Source: Acidobacteriota bacterium
GTDB taxonomy: Bacteria; Acidobacteriota; Thermoanaerobaculia; Thermoanaerobaculales; Thermoanaerobaculaceae
DNA: 64,000 nucleotides
Direction: 5' to 3'
NCBI GenBank assembly: GCA_016213675.1
Contig: JACQZW010000024.1
Location: 1-64,000, forward strand
Within the stretch, counting starts at the first letter, position 1; each line of letters starts with the position of its first letter. Both the position numbers and the translations under genes were made by a program. Below, in pieces: positions 1 to 7,095 of the stretch. The notes under the pieces are model-generated. The model made no database searches. It was given only the letters and a program-made list of their open reading frames with translations, and was not told the DNA's origin.

Positions 1-251
1 CCATCTCTGCGGAGCGAGCGGGTTACCGAGCGGCCGGATCGCCGTGGGGTGTCGGGGGCGCGAGGAGCGTCAGCGACGAGCGAACACCGAGGGGCCCCAC
101 GGCGAGCCGGCCTGCTCGGTCGCGAGCGGAGGATCGCGCTGCCGGCCGCGTGGGAACGTGGCCGGCAGCGCAAGCCCGACACAGGGGCGGCCATACGAGG
201 GGACGGACCTCGGTCCGTGAGTGGTGGCAAGTCTAAAGGCAGGTCCGCCAA

Positions 252-410
252 GCGCGGCGAGATCGCACGGAGAGTTGGGCGGGTGGCGCGACGCGGGCTG
301 TTTGGCGCACGCCCACAGCCAAGGGGGCCGGGTGGAGGGTGTGCCAAGCGACGAATGCTACTGGCGCGGTGCTCCCGCATCCTTCACTCGCTTCGCTCGT
401 TCAGGATGAC
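252..410 (-). repeat. Composite dispersed repeat, copy A
   Basis: Reverse-strand copy of an element that recurs at 20938-21162 and 32244-32485. Shared blocks are a GTCATCCTGA-like end, a GGATGCGGGAGCACCGCG block and a GTCGCGCCACCC block followed by CCCAACC and a CCGCGCGAT segment. No coding potential is seen. Confidence 0.65.
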
Positions 411-430
411 AGCAAGGTCGGAGGGCACGC

Positions 431-462
431 CCTCACCCCGACCCTCTCCCGCCGGGAGAGGG
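431..462. repeat. REP-like palindromic unit (CTCTCCC/GGGAGAG)
   Basis: A 32-bp unit beginning CCTCACCCCGACC and ending in the hairpin CCTCTCCC-GCC-GGGAGAGG. It is identical to the unit at 605-636 and nearly identical to a facing pair at 22580-22611 and 22706-22737. It is intergenic. Confidence 0.7.
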
Positions 463-604
463 CGCCCCCGCCCACCTGCAGGGTGGACCGCGAAGGGGAC
501 GGACCTTGGTCCGTGATTCAGGGCACGTCGTGAGGTCGGACCGCCAAGAAGGCAGGAGATCCCTTGCTTCGCTCGGGATGACAGTCAGAAGTCGAAGGGC
601 ACGC

Positions 605-636
605 CCTCACCCCGACCCTCTCCCGCCGGGAGAGGG
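605..636. repeat. REP-like palindromic unit, second copy
   Basis: Exact repeat of the 32-bp unit at 431-462. The flanking GGGCACGC before it and GCGCCCCCGCCCACC after it are also conserved, so the duplicated unit is longer than the palindrome. Confidence 0.7.
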
Positions 637-733
637 CGCCCCCGCCCACCCGCGGGATGGACGGGGCCGGGGGGCCGCGAACCCCGGGTCTGCATAACTC
701 GTATGAGCGAGTGAGATGTCATCGGAGGAAGCC

Positions 734-2497
734 ATGCGAGTTCGCCCGTGGTGCGTTGCCCTCGGCGGCGCGGTGCTCGTCGCCGCGTCCGCTGCCGGCG
801 CCGAGCTGGCGTCGATCCAGAAGCCTGCCTTCCGCGCCCTCGCGGTGCGGGTGTTCAGCCTCGACCGCGCCCAGGAGGTGCGGATCGAGGGCGTCACCTT
901 CTCGTCGCAGAGCGCGTGGGTGCCGGCGCGCATCTGGCTGCTCGACGCGCAGACCCGCAAGGTGGTGTGGGACGCCGCCGACGCCGAGCTGGAGAGCAGG
1001 CGCCGCGACCTCGCGCCGTTCGACGAGCGGGTGAGCCTGCCGGCCGGCGACTACGAGCTCTACCTCGCGACGGTCCCGGGCACGGCCGGGGGCTGGGACC
1101 GGCACGGCGTCGACGTCCGCGAGCTGATGGGCAAGCTCCGCGAGGCGATCGACGTCGACGGCCTCGAGGACCTCGTGGGTGACCTCGAGGTGCGGGTCAG
1201 CGGCGAGGGCAAGGCGGTCGGTGACGGGCTGAAGGGCGCGGTGCGCGAGCGCCTGGCGGGTGGCGCGGCGGCCGCGCTCCTCGGTCTCGGCGACGAGGCC
1301 GACGCCCAGGCGGGGTTCGCGCTGCGCGAGCCCGCCGACGTCCGCGTGGTGTGCGTCGGCGAGGTCTCCGGGGACGAGGTCTACGACGGCGGGTTCATCG
1401 AGAACGCCGACTCCGGCGAGACGGTGTGGCGCTTCGATCCGATCCGCGCCCGCGCCGCCGGCGGCGCCGGCAAGAACCGCATCGCCGACCAGGTCGTCAG
1501 CCTCCCGGCCGGCCGCTACGTCGCCCACTTCGCGAGCGACGGGTCGCACTCGTACCCCGAGTTCAACGCGCTGCCCCCCGACGACCCGCTGGCCTGGGGC
1601 CTCGTGGTCCGCACCGTCAAGCCCGTCGCCGGGGTGGCCGAGCCGTTCGCGGCCGCCGAGGCCGAGCCGCGCAACGTCCTCGCCGCCCTGACCAAGGTCG
1701 GCAACGACGAGCACCGCAGCGCCGGCTTCACGCTGCGCCGCCCGATGAAGGTGCGGATCACCGCGGTCGGCGAGGGGTTCGACGACGAGATGGCCGACCA
1801 CGGCTGGCTCGTCGACGCGCGCAGCCACGACACCGTCTGGGAGATGGAGTACGGCCGCACCGAGCACGCCGGCGGGGCGGAGAAGAACCGCCTGGCGGAG
1901 GAGGTCGTGAGCCTGCCCGCCGGCAGCTACGTGGCGCACTTCTCGACCGACGGCTCGCACGCCTTCGGCGAGTGGAACTCCGCACCGCCGTTCGAGCGCG
2001 CCCGCTGGGGGATCACCGTCAGGGCCGCCGACGCCGCGTTCACCGCGGCCGACGTCGTCCCGTACGACCCCGAGCAGGTGGGGGACGCGCTGGCTCGCGT
2101 CACGCAGGTCCGCGATCACCAGCGGCGCGACGCGACGTTCACGCTCGAGCGCGAGGCCGACGTCGAGGTCTACGCCCTCGGCGAGTCGGACGGCCGCGAC
2201 ATGGCCGACTACGGGTGGATCGAGGTGGCGGGCAGCGGCAAGAAGGTGTGGGAGATGGAGTATCGCGACACCGAGCCCGCCGGCGGGGCGAGCAAGAACC
2301 GGGTGTTTCGCGGCCGTGTGCACCTGCCGGCCGGGACCTACCGCGTCGTCTACAAGACCGACGGCTCGCACGCGTTCGGCGACTGGAACTCGGGTCCGCC
2401 GCGCGACCCAGACGCCTGGGGCATCACGGTGACGCTCGCCGGGCGGCTGCCCGCCGAGGCGGGGAAGCTGCCGGCCGAGGCGGCGCCCCGCCGCTGA
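734..2497 (+). CDS. Secreted protein with tandem ~125-residue repeats
   Basis: A 587-residue exported protein of unrecognised family. The start at 734 is preferred over an in-frame ATG at 716 because GGAGGA sits at 724-729 and the protein then opens with a typical signal peptide (MRVRPWCVALGGAVLVAASAAG). The body holds three clear tandem repeats, each with a GE.....D...GWI..A..G..VW.M core, then AGGA.KNR, a SLPAG.Y segment, a DGSH.F..WN.. segment and a W.I.V end. A weaker fourth copy lies at the N-terminus. Such repeats suggest stacked beta-sandwich modules acting outside the cytoplasm. Ligand and role are unknown. It converges on the kinase gene downstream. Confidence 0.85.
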   Translation: MRVRPWCVALGGAVLVAASAAGAELASIQKPAFRALAVRVFSLDRAQEVRIEGVTFSSQSAWVPARIWLLDAQTRKVVWDAADAELESRRRDLAPFDERVSLPAGDYELYLATVPGTAGGWDRHGVDVRELMGKLREAIDVDGLEDLVGDLEVRVSGEGKAVGDGLKGAVRERLAGGAAAALLGLGDEADAQAGFALREPADVRVVCVGEVSGDEVYDGGFIENADSGETVWRFDPIRARAAGGAGKNRIADQVVSLPAGRYVAHFASDGSHSYPEFNALPPDDPLAWGLVVRTVKPVAGVAEPFAAAEAEPRNVLAALTKVGNDEHRSAGFTLRRPMKVRITAVGEGFDDEMADHGWLVDARSHDTVWEMEYGRTEHAGGAEKNRLAEEVVSLPAGSYVAHFSTDGSHAFGEWNSAPPFERARWGITVRAADAAFTAADVVPYDPEQVGDALARVTQVRDHQRRDATFTLEREADVEVYALGESDGRDMADYGWIEVAGSGKKVWEMEYRDTEPAGGASKNRVFRGRVHLPAGTYRVVYKTDGSHAFGDWNSGPPRDPDAWGITVTLAGRLPAEAGKLPAEAAPRR

Positions 2498-2518
2498 CCT
2501 CGAAGGAACCTCGTCCTC

Positions 2519-3955
2519 TCAGTGCCTCAACGGACGAACGGCGGCGCGGAAGGCGCGCCGCCGTTCGTCGCCGGGGATGTTCTCCTCGAGCGCCGAGACG
2601 AGATCCGCGAGCGACGCGGCGTCCTTGAGCGCCTGCTTGACGATGACCCGCGCGAGCGGGCCGATCTGCCTGGCCAGCTCGGCCTCCAGCGTCGCCAACT
2701 CCTCCTCGGTGACGACGAAGGCCGACGCCGGCGTCGAACGGGCCGGCGTCGCGTGGGCGCCGTGAGGTCCGGTCGGCGGCTTCGTCGGCGTCGAGGGGGT
2801 CTTGGGTCCCTTGCCGCAAGCCATGCACTTCTCGCAGAAGGCGTCCCGATCGCGTCCCGGCGCGAGCTGGTGGGCCAGCTCCACGCACAGCGCGTCGAGG
2901 CTTGGAGCCGTCCGGGCCGTCTTGCGGACGATCACCCTCGCCATCGGCCCGATCGACGCCGCGAGGTTCTCCTCGATCCGGGCGAGCAGGGCGGAGTCGA
3001 ACGTCGCCGGCGGACCGGGGGCCGCGCCGCCTTGCGATGGCACCTCGACCATCGTTTCGGGGATCGGGCCGCCCGGGTCCTCGGCCTCGGGGCTCTCGCC
3101 CGACTGCAGGCGATAGAGGTCGACGTCGAGCGAGTAGGCGTCGGCGTAGCGCTCCTCGCGGTCCTTCGCCATCATCTTGCGGATGATCCGGCAGAGCCCG
3201 TCCGAGAGCCCCGGCTCGTACCGGCGCGGGTCGGGGAGCGGCTTGGCGAGGTGCATCGACATGACGAGCGGGCCGGACGCGCCGCTGAACGGCGTGTGCC
3301 CGGTGACGAGGTGGTAGAGGGTGGCTCCCAGGGAGTAGATGTCGGCGCGGCGGTCGATGTCCCGCTGGCCGCGGATCTGCTCCGGTGAGATGTAGTGCGG
3401 GGTCCCGATCGTCTGACCGCTCATGGTGATCGCCTGGTCCTCGTCGAGGCGCTTGGCGATCCCGAGGTCGACGAGCTTGACCTCGCCGTGGCCGGTCAGC
3501 ATCAGGTTGTCGGGCTTGATGTCGCGGTGGACCAGCCCTTCGGCATGCGCCACGGCGAGCGCCCGGGCGGCGTGCCGGACGATCAGGATGGCGTCCGTCT
3601 CGGAAAAGTGGCGGTTCCGCAGGTAGTGGCCGAGCGAGTGGCCGTCGACGAACTCCATGGCGAGGTAGTAGGTGCCCTCGACACAGCCGAAGCTGTAGAT
3701 GTGGACGATGTTCGGGTGGTTCAGGCTGGCCGCGAGGCGCGCCTCCTTGAGGAAGCGCTGGACGAAGCCCTCGTCGGCCGAGAGGTGCACCGCCAGCGTC
3801 TTCAGCGCGACGACCCGGTCGAGCGTCAGGTCGCGCGCCCGATAGACCCTTCCCATTCCTCCCGAGCCGAGCTCTTCGAGGATCTCGTAGCCACCGAAAC
3901 GCGAGCCGGCCAGCGAATGGTCCGGCGTCCGGCGAGGGTCGAGGCTCTCACTCAT
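2519..3955 (-). CDS. Serine/threonine protein kinase with two C-terminal repeats
   Basis: A 478-residue Hanks-type kinase. Residues 23-285 form the kinase domain: glycine loop GSGGMG, catalytic Lys52 in VALKTL, Glu71, HRDIKPDN with Asp145, DLG with Asp163, and a YISPEQ segment. All catalytic residues are present, so it should be active. No membrane segment is visible, unlike many PknB-type kinases. The C-terminus has two copies of a ~45-residue module (about 325-373 and 421-470) sharing IGP.ARVIV, separated by a Cys374-Cys377-Cys380 cluster and a Pro/Thr-rich linker. Its ATG overlaps the end of the upstream heme/HAMP sensor gene by 8 nt, so the two are translationally coupled and the sensor probably supplies the signal input. 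Confidence 0.92.
   Translation of the reverse strand: MSESLDPRRTPDHSLAGSRFGGYEILEELGSGGMGRVYRARDLTLDRVVALKTLAVHLSADEGFVQRFLKEARLAASLNHPNIVHIYSFGCVEGTYYLAMEFVDGHSLGHYLRNRHFSETDAILIVRHAARALAVAHAEGLVHRDIKPDNLMLTGHGEVKLVDLGIAKRLDEDQAITMSGQTIGTPHYISPEQIRGQRDIDRRADIYSLGATLYHLVTGHTPFSGASGPLVMSMHLAKPLPDPRRYEPGLSDGLCRIIRKMMAKDREERYADAYSLDVDLYRLQSGESPEAEDPGGPIPETMVEVPSQGGAAPGPPATFDSALLARIEENLAASIGPMARVIVRKTARTAPSLDALCVELAHQLAPGRDRDAFCEKCMACGKGPKTPSTPTKPPTGPHGAHATPARSTPASAFVVTEEELATLEAELARQIGPLARVIVKQALKDAASLADLVSALEENIPGDERRRAFRAAVRPLRH
2536..2566. terminator. Hairpin between convergent genes
   Basis: Perfect 12-bp inverted repeat (GAACGGCGGCGC, 7-nt loop, GCGCCGCCGTTC) 38 nt beyond the stop of the repeat protein and inside the 3' end of the convergent kinase gene. 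It could terminate transcription from the left. There is no U-tract, so this is tentative. Confidence 0.4.
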
Positions 3956-4823
3956 CGCCCAGCATCTTCAGCGCTTTCACGAGGCTGATCCGCATCCGGT
4001 TGAACGAGCTGGCGAGGACCGCGATCTCGTCCTTGCCGCGGACGGCGACCTCTGGGATGTCGAGGTCCCCGGTCGAGACCTGGTCCGCCATCCGCGACAG
4101 CCGTTTGATGGGACGGATGACCACGGCGTAGAGGAGGACGTTGAGGAAGACGAGGGTGAAGGCGAACACGCCGAGGAGGGAGCCGAGGAGGGTCTTGAAC
4201 GCCTGGTCGGCCATGCTGATCGGGATCGACATCGGCACCGCGACGATCTGCGCGCCGATGATCTCGTTGAGCTTCCAACCGTAGCCACCGGTGGTGCCGT
4301 ACGCCTTGACCACTGCGGCCGGGGTCTCCTCCGGCGTCGTGTGGCACGACAGGCAGCCCGCGTCGGTGATCTGGATCGGCCGGCCGAGGTAGAGCGAACG
4401 CCCCAGCGGTCCGTCCCGCTCGCCGATGATCTCCTTGAGCTTGAGGTCGGCGCGGAACGCGTTGACGACGTCGGCCTCCCAGTCCACGGTGCGGTCCCGC
4501 GGGTTCGTCGGGTTGAGCGTCGCCTCCTTGTAGGTGTACTCGGGGTGCGTCTCCCGGAGGTAGTTGAAGATCTCCGTCGCCGAGTACGCGGGGACCGACT
4601 GCGGCAGGAACACCTCGGCGAGCCGGTCGGCCAGCAGCGGCTTGATCTGCCGGTTCGTGTAGCTCCGCGTCGCCATCGCGGTCTCCATCAGGATCCGCGC
4701 ATTCTGGATGACCTGCGCCCGCGCGTTGCTGCGGAGCAGGTTGTACGAGATGTAGCCCGCCGGGACGAGGGCGACCGAGAAGACCAGGACGAGGATCAAG
4801 TTGAACTTGACGAAGAGCGACAT
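3948..4823 (-). CDS. Membrane sensor with c-type heme (CxxCH) domain and HAMP
   Basis: A 291-residue membrane protein. TM1 is at about 7-29, followed by a periplasmic Tll0287/DUF3365-like domain (about 35-205) carrying one heme-attachment motif, Cys157-Leu-Ser-Cys160-His161. TM2 is at about 212-235 and a cytoplasmic HAMP domain ends the protein near 288. No kinase, cyclase or methyl-accepting output domain follows. The next gene, overlapping by ATGAGTGA, is a Ser/Thr kinase, so the natural reading is a split receptor: a heme-based redox or gas sensor here and the catalytic output in the partner. The start is supported by AAGGTGTGA upstream. The heme ligand and signal cannot be inferred. Confidence 0.87.
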   Translation of the reverse strand: MSLFVKFNLILVLVFSVALVPAGYISYNLLRSNARAQVIQNARILMETAMATRSYTNRQIKPLLADRLAEVFLPQSVPAYSATEIFNYLRETHPEYTYKEATLNPTNPRDRTVDWEADVVNAFRADLKLKEIIGERDGPLGRSLYLGRPIQITDAGCLSCHTTPEETPAAVVKAYGTTGGYGWKLNEIIGAQIVAVPMSIPISMADQAFKTLLGSLLGVFAFTLVFLNVLLYAVVIRPIKRLSRMADQVSTGDLDIPEVAVRGKDEIAVLASSFNRMRISLVKALKMLGDE

Positions 4824-5068
4824 CTGACGTCACACCTTTCGGCGGCCCCCGCGGCGGCCCGTGTCGGTGCTCCTCGCCCCGTCGGGCCCGCCCCGCCGCA
4901 CCCGCTCGCCTCCTCCGAGCACCGTTCTCCCGGGAGCGGTCCGGCCCACCGCCGGGAGCCGTCCCGGGCGCGATTCACGGCAAAAGAGTTTCTGTCTCAT
5001 CTTGAGTCCGATGATACTCCCTGCAGCTCCAGGGTCAAGGGTTTGGTGACGCCGCGGCTGGCACCGGG

Positions 5069-6259
5069 TCAGCGGGTGAGGAGGAGGAGCGTCTCGAGGT
5101 TCGGGGTGCCGGGGAAGAGGTCGAGGGGGACGGCGCGGCGGACGACGTAGCCGGCGGCCGACCAGGCGGCGACCTCGCGGGGGATCTCGTCGGTGCCGCA
5201 GCAGATGTGGACGACCCGTTCCGGGCGGCGGTCGGCGATCGCCGCCGCGACGCCCTCGGCGGTGCCCTGCCGCGGCGGGTCGAGGAGCACGGCCTCGCCG
5301 CCGCGGGCCGGGCGCACCCGCTCGACGAGGAAGTCGGCGTCGATGCGGCCGGCGAGGAAGCGGACGCGGTCGGCGCAGCCGAGGTGGGCGGCGGTGCCGC
5401 GCGCCGCCTCGATCGCCGGGCCGTCGAAGTCGATCCCCAGGACGTGCGCGGCGTCACGGCCGGCCGTGAAGGCAAACAGCCCGTAGCCGCAGTAGAGGTC
5501 GAGCAGGGAGAGGCCGTCCAGGGGCGCGAGCAGCTCGCGCACGGCCGCGGTCATGGTGCCGAGCATCGCGCCGTTGACCTGGGAGAAGACCGTGGGCGGG
5601 AAGCGCAGCCGGACGCCGTCGGCCTCGACCTGCAGCCACTCGGGCCCGAACAACCGCTTGAACGACAGCGTGCCGGCCGGCCGCCGCGCCTCGAGGTAGT
5701 AGTCGGAGCCACACGGGTCGAGGTAGAGGAAGGCGGCGAGCACGCCGGCCGGCGCCGCCTGCAGCGCCTCGGCGAGGAGCTTGGCGGCGCGTACGACCCG
5801 GGCGTCGAACACCCGGACGTTGAGGATGACGGCGAGGGCGGGGGCCTGGCCGCGGACGACCGCCCAGTTGAGCGCCGTCGCCAGCGGGCGCACCGGCGGG
5901 CGCGACAGGCGGTCGGCAAGGAGCGAGTAGACCGCGGCGTGCTCGGGCGGGTCGAGCGCGGACGGGGCGGCGCCGCGCGCCGGTGTCGGCAGGCCGGGGA
6001 AACCGAGCGCGAGGCCCTTCGGTCCCAGCGACGCGCGGCGCTTGCTGGTCGTGCGGTAGCCGCGCGGGGCGAGCGCGGCGACCACCGGCTCCGGCCGGCC
6101 TGGCAGTCGCTGCGCCGGCCAGAACGCGGCCAGCGCCTCGCGCTTGAGCGCCAGCTCCGTCGGGTAGTCGAGGCCGGCGAGCGGCTCCGGGTGCTGGGCG
6201 GGCGGCAGGCCGAGCCCTGTGCGCTCGGCCACGGCGCGGACGGTGTCGGCGAAGCTCAC
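5069..6259 (-). CDS. TrmA/RumA-family RNA (uracil-5)-methyltransferase-like protein
   Basis: A 396-residue SAM-dependent methyltransferase of the RNA m5U family. Visible motifs are SLLDLYCGYG (about 251-260, SAM loop), GIDFDG, LDPPRQG (326-332), HICCGTDE with the expected nucleophile Cys354, and FPGTPNLE ending in the expected general base Glu389. An FSQVN motif is at 225-229. The N-terminal TRAM domain and Fe-S cysteine cluster of classical RumA are absent, so the target (tRNA U54 or an rRNA uridine) cannot be assigned. The start is a GTG without a clear Shine-Dalgarno sequence; it is chosen because no family motif lies upstream. It is transcribed alone. Confidence 0.85.
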   Translation of the reverse strand: MSFADTVRAVAERTGLGLPPAQHPEPLAGLDYPTELALKREALAAFWPAQRLPGRPEPVVAALAPRGYRTTSKRRASLGPKGLALGFPGLPTPARGAAPSALDPPEHAAVYSLLADRLSRPPVRPLATALNWAVVRGQAPALAVILNVRVFDARVVRAAKLLAEALQAAPAGVLAAFLYLDPCGSDYYLEARRPAGTLSFKRLFGPEWLQVEADGVRLRFPPTVFSQVNGAMLGTMTAAVRELLAPLDGLSLLDLYCGYGLFAFTAGRDAAHVLGIDFDGPAIEAARGTAAHLGCADRVRFLAGRIDADFLVERVRPARGGEAVLLDPPRQGTAEGVAAAIADRRPERVVHICCGTDEIPREVAAWSAAGYVVRRAVPLDLFPGTPNLETLLLLTR

Positions 6260-6413
6260 GCCGGCAGGCTACCGCACTCGCCGGCCGCGCCCGAACCCTC
6301 CGGCGAGCCGCTGCGTAGTCATGGACATGAACAGTGGTGCCATTGGAAGCGTGGGACGTCTCGGAGGCCGGACGCTCGAGGAGATCGTGCGACGTGCTGA
6401 TTCTAAGAGGTGT

Positions 6414-6479
6414 CTGTGGAGCGCGCGCTCCGCGCGTGCTCGTCCTTCAGTGAGCACGCCCGGAGGGCGCGCTCCACAG
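6414..6479. repeat. REP/MITE-like hairpin, copy 1
   Basis: A 66-bp imperfect palindrome with arms of about 28 bp. It opens CTGTGGAGCGCGCGCTCC, reaches GCGTGCTC before the loop and closes with the complement. A related copy in the opposite orientation is at 13736-13813 with a different loop. The conserved ends and variable loops resemble REP sequences. A RAYT-like transposase is encoded at 55.4 kb, but a link is only inference. Confidence 0.75.
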
Positions 6480-6552
6480 CAGACGCATTCGGGTGTAATA
6501 CCACCGCTCGTGCCGCGTACTTGAGGCAGGAGCCGAATCTGGAGAGCCAGCG

Positions 6553-7095
6553 ATGAACGCCCTCAAACCCCAACCCCCGCTTCCGGCCGGCATCGACGAG
6601 GTCGAACGGTTGTACCGGGAGCACCACGAGATGGTGCTGCGCACCGCGTACCGTCTGACGCGCAGCATGGGGGACGCCGAGGATGTCCTGCACAGCGTGT
6701 TCGCCAGGCTGATGCAGCGGGAGGAGTCGTTCGGTTCCGGGGTCAACCCCGGGCCGTACCTCCACCGCGCCGCGGTCAACGCGGCGATCGACATCTTGCG
6801 GCGCCGCCAGCGACTCGTGCCGCTCGAGGCGGTCCCGCCGAGCGAGGACGCGACGGAGGAGAGCCAGACCGGCTTCGTCTCCCGCCGCGAGCTCGGCGAG
6901 CGCCTGCGCGCCGCGCTCGCGCGGCTGCCGGAGCGGGCGGCCGAGATCTTCGTGCTGCGGCACGTGGAGGGGTACTCGAACCGGGAGATCGGCCGGCTGC
7001 TCGGCATCTCCTGGGGCTCCGTGGCCGTGACGGTCCACCGGGCCAGGCGGCGTCTCCAGACCGAGCTCCTCGCCGAAGGGAGGGCACGCTCATGA
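6553..7095 (+). CDS. ECF RNA polymerase sigma factor
   Basis: A 180-residue sigma-70-family protein of the ECF type. Region 2 (about 18-85) contains the ..LYREHHEMVLRTAYRL and DAEDVLHSVFARL helices. Region 4 (about 115-170) contains LPERAAEIFVLRHVEGYSN followed by a helix-turn-helix (IGRLLGISWGSVAVTVHRAR). A GGAGAGCC Shine-Dalgarno-like sequence precedes the ATG. The stop overlaps the start of the next gene by ATGA. That gene encodes a zinc-finger/FecR membrane protein, so the pair forms a sigma/anti-sigma-type module. The promoters it recognises are not evident here. Confidence 0.93.
   Translation: MNALKPQPPLPAGIDEVERLYREHHEMVLRTAYRLTRSMGDAEDVLHSVFARLMQREESFGSGVNPGPYLHRAAVNAAIDILRRRQRLVPLEAVPPSEDATEESQTGFVSRRELGERLRAALARLPERAAEIFVLRHVEGYSNREIGRLLGISWGSVAVTVHRARRRLQTELLAEGRARS

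Larger units (their letters stand above)
1..733. other. Repeat-rich non-coding stretch
   Basis: No convincing gene lies here. Open frames exist only because GC content is high, and their Arg/Pro/Ser-rich translations resemble no protein family. The stretch is built of short repeats. Two copies of a hairpin ACGGACC-(2 nt)-GGTCCGT lie at 203-218 and 499-514. Two copies of a CTCTCCC/GGGAGAG palindromic unit lie at 431-462 and 605-636. A reverse-oriented copy of a composite element also found near 21 kb and 32 kb spans 252-410. Confidence 0.7.

Noticed and set aside
49-516. A 155-codon frame in the first 700 bp
   Set aside because: It runs through palindromic repeats and gives an Arg/Gly/Pro-rich product with no motif or ribosome binding site.
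719-2371. A 550-codon minus-strand frame opposite the tandem-repeat protein
   Set aside because: It mirrors the repeats of the real gene in the opposite strand; no start signal or motif.
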